A stretch of DNA of 64,000 nt. It comes from Noviherbaspirillum autotrophicum (GTDB lineage Bacteria; Pseudomonadota; Gammaproteobacteria; Burkholderiales; Burkholderiaceae_D). Both the position numbers and the translations under genes were made by a program. The stretch spans positions 2,401,195-2,465,194 of the forward strand of contig NZ_JWJG01000028.1 of assembly GCF_000818395.1 (NCBI RefSeq), in the 5' to 3' direction. Shown piece after piece: positions 62,307 to 64,000 of the stretch. The notes beneath the pieces are model-generated. The model made no database searches, was not told the DNA's origin, and saw only the letters and a list, made by a program, of their open reading frames with translations. Numbering within the stretch: position 1 is the stretch's first letter; each line of letters starts with the position of its first letter.

Positions 62307-63016
62307 ACACTACATTTCACGGACAAGAGCCCAACATGAATGCTGCATCTAAACCGATTTCAGTCCTGCTGGTCGACGACCACACTCTGTTCCGCAGCGG
62401 AATACGCTCCCTGTTGCAGCGGCACTCCGATTTTTCCATCGTGGGCGAGGCATCCGACGGCGTCGAGGGCATCAAGCGCGCCAAGCAGTTGCGCCCGGAC
62501 GTCGTCCTGCTCGACCTGAACATGCCCGGCATGTCGGGGCTGGAAACGCTGCAGCTGCTGCTGCAGGATTGCCCGGATATCGCGGTCATCATGCTGACCG
62601 TCTCCGAGGAAGCGGAAGACCTGACCTCAGCGCTGGCCTCCGGCGCGCGCGGCTATCTGATCAAGAACATCGACGCGGATTACCTTGTGCGCGCCATCCG
62701 CCGTGCCGCGGCGGGCGAGCCGGTACTGGCCGAGGCGATGACGACCAAGCTGGTCGCGCACCTGCAGGGCGGTACGCCAAAACCTGCGGCCCCCTCCGAA
62801 TTGGACAAGCTGACGCCGCGCGAAAAGGAAATTCTGGTCTGCCTGGCGCGCGGGGAAAGCAACAAGATCATTGCGCGCACGCTGGAAGTGGCCGAGAGCA
62901 CGGTCAAGATCCACGTGCAAAACATACTCAAGAAGCTCAACCTGACCAGCCGCGTGCAGGCGGCGGTGTTTGCGGTGGGACACGGGATGGCGGGCTCGTC
63001 GGACAAGCCGAATTGA
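62303..63016 (+). CDS. narL: NarL, nitrate/nitrite response regulator
   Basis: 237 residues, start overlapping the narX stop (ATGA); an internal ATG at 62336 is possible. Receiver domain with Asp25-Asp26, phospho-acceptor Asp71 in VVLLDLNMPG and the Lys of LIKNID. The C-terminal LuxR-type HTH has LTPREKEILVCLARG and ESTVKIHVQNILKKL. It binds TACYYMT-type heptamers and controls nar and other denitrification genes. Confidence 0.96.
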   Translation: MNTTFHGQEPNMNAASKPISVLLVDDHTLFRSGIRSLLQRHSDFSIVGEASDGVEGIKRAKQLRPDVVLLDLNMPGMSGLETLQLLLQDCPDIAVIMLTVSEEAEDLTSALASGARGYLIKNIDADYLVRAIRRAAAGEPVLAEAMTTKLVAHLQGGTPKPAAPSELDKLTPREKEILVCLARGESNKIIARTLEVAESTVKIHVQNILKKLNLTSRVQAAVFAVGHGMAGSSDKPN

Positions 63017-63077
63017 TTATGGTGATAACAAATACCGCCGCCTGCGCCTGCCAGCACGGGCAGCGGCGTGATGACTC

Positions 63078-63108
63078 GCGGCGCCAAGTGCTTGCAAGCA
63101 CTCGCCGC
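63078..63108. terminator. Hairpin between convergent narL and metal-domain gene
   Basis: A 16-bp palindrome AGTGCTTGCAAGCACT (63087-63102) is flanked by GCGGCG/CGCCGC, giving a long stem. It lies between the two stops and probably ends both transcripts, though no T-run is seen. Confidence 0.5.
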
Positions 63109-63116
63109 TTCCGCGC

Positions 63117-63386
63117 TTAACCGCAGCCGCCACCGCAGCAGCTTCCGCCGCCACTGCCGCTCAGGTCGATCGCCCTGACGCCGACGACGCCATAGCCCGC
63201 CTGCTTGATTGCGGCGACCAGCTGCGGCCTGGCGAGGCGCTGTTCGTCGAACTGGACTACGGCCTTGTTGCAGGAGACGGACACGCTGGCGCTGGCCACA
63301 CCGTCGAGGGATTCCAGGGCTCGCTTGACATTCTCGCCGCAGGCGTCGGACGACATGCCGTTGATTTTCAGGGTTTCGGTTTGCAT
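63117..63386 (-). CDS. HMA-domain protein with altered metal motif and Cys-rich tail
   Basis: 89 residues from ATG 63386. The fold is that of a CopZ/HMA domain: LKINGMSS, ENVKRALESLDGVASASVSV, QLVAAIKQAGYG. The usual GMxCxxC metal site reads GMSSDAC, so the first Cys is Ser. The tail GSCCGGGCG adds a new Cys cluster at the end. The protein may bind metal through Cys plus the tail instead of the classical pair. An FNR-like box lies 95 nt upstream. Confidence 0.82.
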   Translation of the reverse strand: MQTETLKINGMSSDACGENVKRALESLDGVASASVSVSCNKAVVQFDEQRLARPQLVAAIKQAGYGVVGVRAIDLSGSGGGSCCGGGCG

Positions 63387-63474
63387 TCTGATATTGAAGA
63401 GTGAATTGATCGGTTCTGATAGCCGCGCGGGAACGGCGTGGACCGATACTACTGGAGCGTTTCCGCCGGAATAA

Positions 63475-63488
63475 ATGATCAGGATCAA
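63475..63488. promoter_or_regulatory. FNR/Dnr-like box upstream of metal-domain gene
   Basis: ATGATCAGGATCAA, or TTGATCCTGATCAT on the minus strand, matches the consensus with one mismatch. It is centred about 95 nt before the HMA gene start on the minus strand. It suggests anaerobic control of a metal-handling protein. Confidence 0.65.
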
Positions 63489-63567
63489 GTTTCCGTAACT
63501 GGCGCAAACACGAAAAAACGGCCGTCGCCATCGGGCGGCAGCCGCTACAACTGGATGGACTGCGCTG

Positions 63568-64000
63568 TCAGTGCGCCATCAGCACCGGCACCGTCATCGA
63601 TTCGAGCACCGTGCGCGTGACGCCGCCCAGCAGAATCTCGCGGAAACGGGTGTGCCCGTAGCCGCCCATGACGATCAGGTCGGAGGCGAAGTCGGTCGCC
63701 GCCGACAGCAGCGCATTGCCAATATCGATCTTGCTCTTTTGCCGGACCACGTTCACGCGAATGTTGTGGCGGGCCAGGTACAGTGCGATATCGGCACCGG
63801 GCTGCTCGCCATGCGCATCGCCCTGATCGTCGGCATTGAATACGAGGACCTCGACAATGTCGGCGCGCTTGAGCAGCGGAATGGCCGCCGTCACGGCACG
63901 CGTTGCGCTGGTGCTGGCATCCCATGCAACCAGCACGCGCTTGCCGACCGTGTCAAACTGGCCGGCGTAGGGCACGATCATCACCGGCCTGCCGGAATTG
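63568..64000 (-). CDS. Universal stress protein (partial, N-terminus beyond window)
   Basis: The frame is open to the right edge; the visible part is about 144 residues. It begins NSGRPVMIVPYAG, a stretch that normally ends the first UspA-like half of longer universal stress proteins, and then shows a second domain VLVAWDASTSATRAV with the ATP-site-like MGGYGHTRFREILLGGVTRTVL. The gene is therefore probably a tandem-domain UspA protein. It is on the minus strand ahead of the HMA gene, with a 180-nt gap that contains the FNR-like box. Confidence 0.88.
   Translation of the reverse strand, partial: NSGRPVMIVPYAGQFDTVGKRVLVAWDASTSATRAVTAAIPLLKRADIVEVLVFNADDQGDAHGEQPGADIALYLARHNIRVNVVRQKSKIDIGNALLSAATDFASDLIVMGGYGHTRFREILLGGVTRTVLESMTVPVLMAH

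Noticed and set aside
1-64000. tRNA, rRNA, CRISPR arrays, insertion sequences or prophage genes
   Set aside because: I looked for clover-leaf-like segments, repeat-spacer patterns and transposase or integrase motifs and found none that I could support.

Overview
The window is a GC-rich stretch of about 64 kb that reads like a facultatively anaerobic, denitrifying betaproteobacterium. My best guess is Burkholderiales, perhaps Oxalobacteraceae. This rests on the haem-c-fused copper nitrite reductase, the NarXL regulators, the TAT-type clade I NosZ, the UbiUVT set and the type VI secretion genes. It is an inference from gene content, not a database match. I saw no rRNA, tRNA, CRISPR array or insertion sequence.

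Region by region. 1-5.9 kb (minus strand) is the edge of a type VI secretion cluster: TssM (cut by the window edge), a membrane protein with a degenerate thiolase-like fold, a PAAR spike tip and an M15-type peptidoglycan peptidase. 6.0-11.2 kb holds a hypothetical membrane protein, an envelope-type two-component system next to a Spy/CpxP-like chaperone, and a type II NADH dehydrogenase. 11.4-19.6 kb is an anaerobic-adaptation block: a universal stress protein, a Dnr/Nnr-type Crp-Fnr regulator, a hemerythrin/DUF2249/12-TM membrane protein operon, and a long plus-strand operon with a nitronate monooxygenase-like protein, ubiU, ubiV, trhA, ubiT and a DGC-domain protein (oxygen-independent ubiquinone synthesis). 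19.7-22.6 kb encodes the anaerobic ribonucleotide reductase. Here the glycyl-radical domain sits on a separate 64-residue ORF between nrdD and nrdG.

23.3-32.9 kb is the nos cluster (nosZ, nosR, nosDFYL, a lipoprotein cytochrome c, nosX/apbE) for N2O reduction. 33.2-38.9 kb carries an acetate-type symporter, a receiver protein, a degenerate sensor kinase fused to a DnaQ-like exonuclease, and a DUF294 nucleotidyltransferase. 39.0-46.4 kb has nirK (with its own C-terminal haem domain and a translationally coupled small periplasmic protein) divergent from a nor cluster (48-aa membrane protein, di-haem norC, norB, norQ, norD). 46.7-57.1 kb is narK1-narK2-narGHJI plus a parvulin isomerase. 57.3-63.0 kb holds a diguanylate cyclase, moaA, a beta-carbonic anhydrase and narXL. 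The right end has a metal-associated-domain protein with an altered metal motif and a truncated universal stress protein.

Together the window encodes the whole route nitrate -> nitrite -> NO -> N2O -> N2, nitrate/nitrite sensing, part of molybdenum-cofactor synthesis, and the anaerobic versions of quinone and deoxynucleotide synthesis. FNR/Dnr-like boxes (TTGAT-N4-ATCAA or one mismatch) sit before the stress protein, the ubi-containing operon, nosZ and the metal-domain gene. This suggests one low-oxygen/NO regulon. The most unusual items are the split NrdD, the pseudokinase-exonuclease fusion, the thiolase-like pseudoenzyme in the T6SS locus, the di-haem NorC with its 48-aa upstream partner, and the altered metal-binding motif of the small HMA protein.
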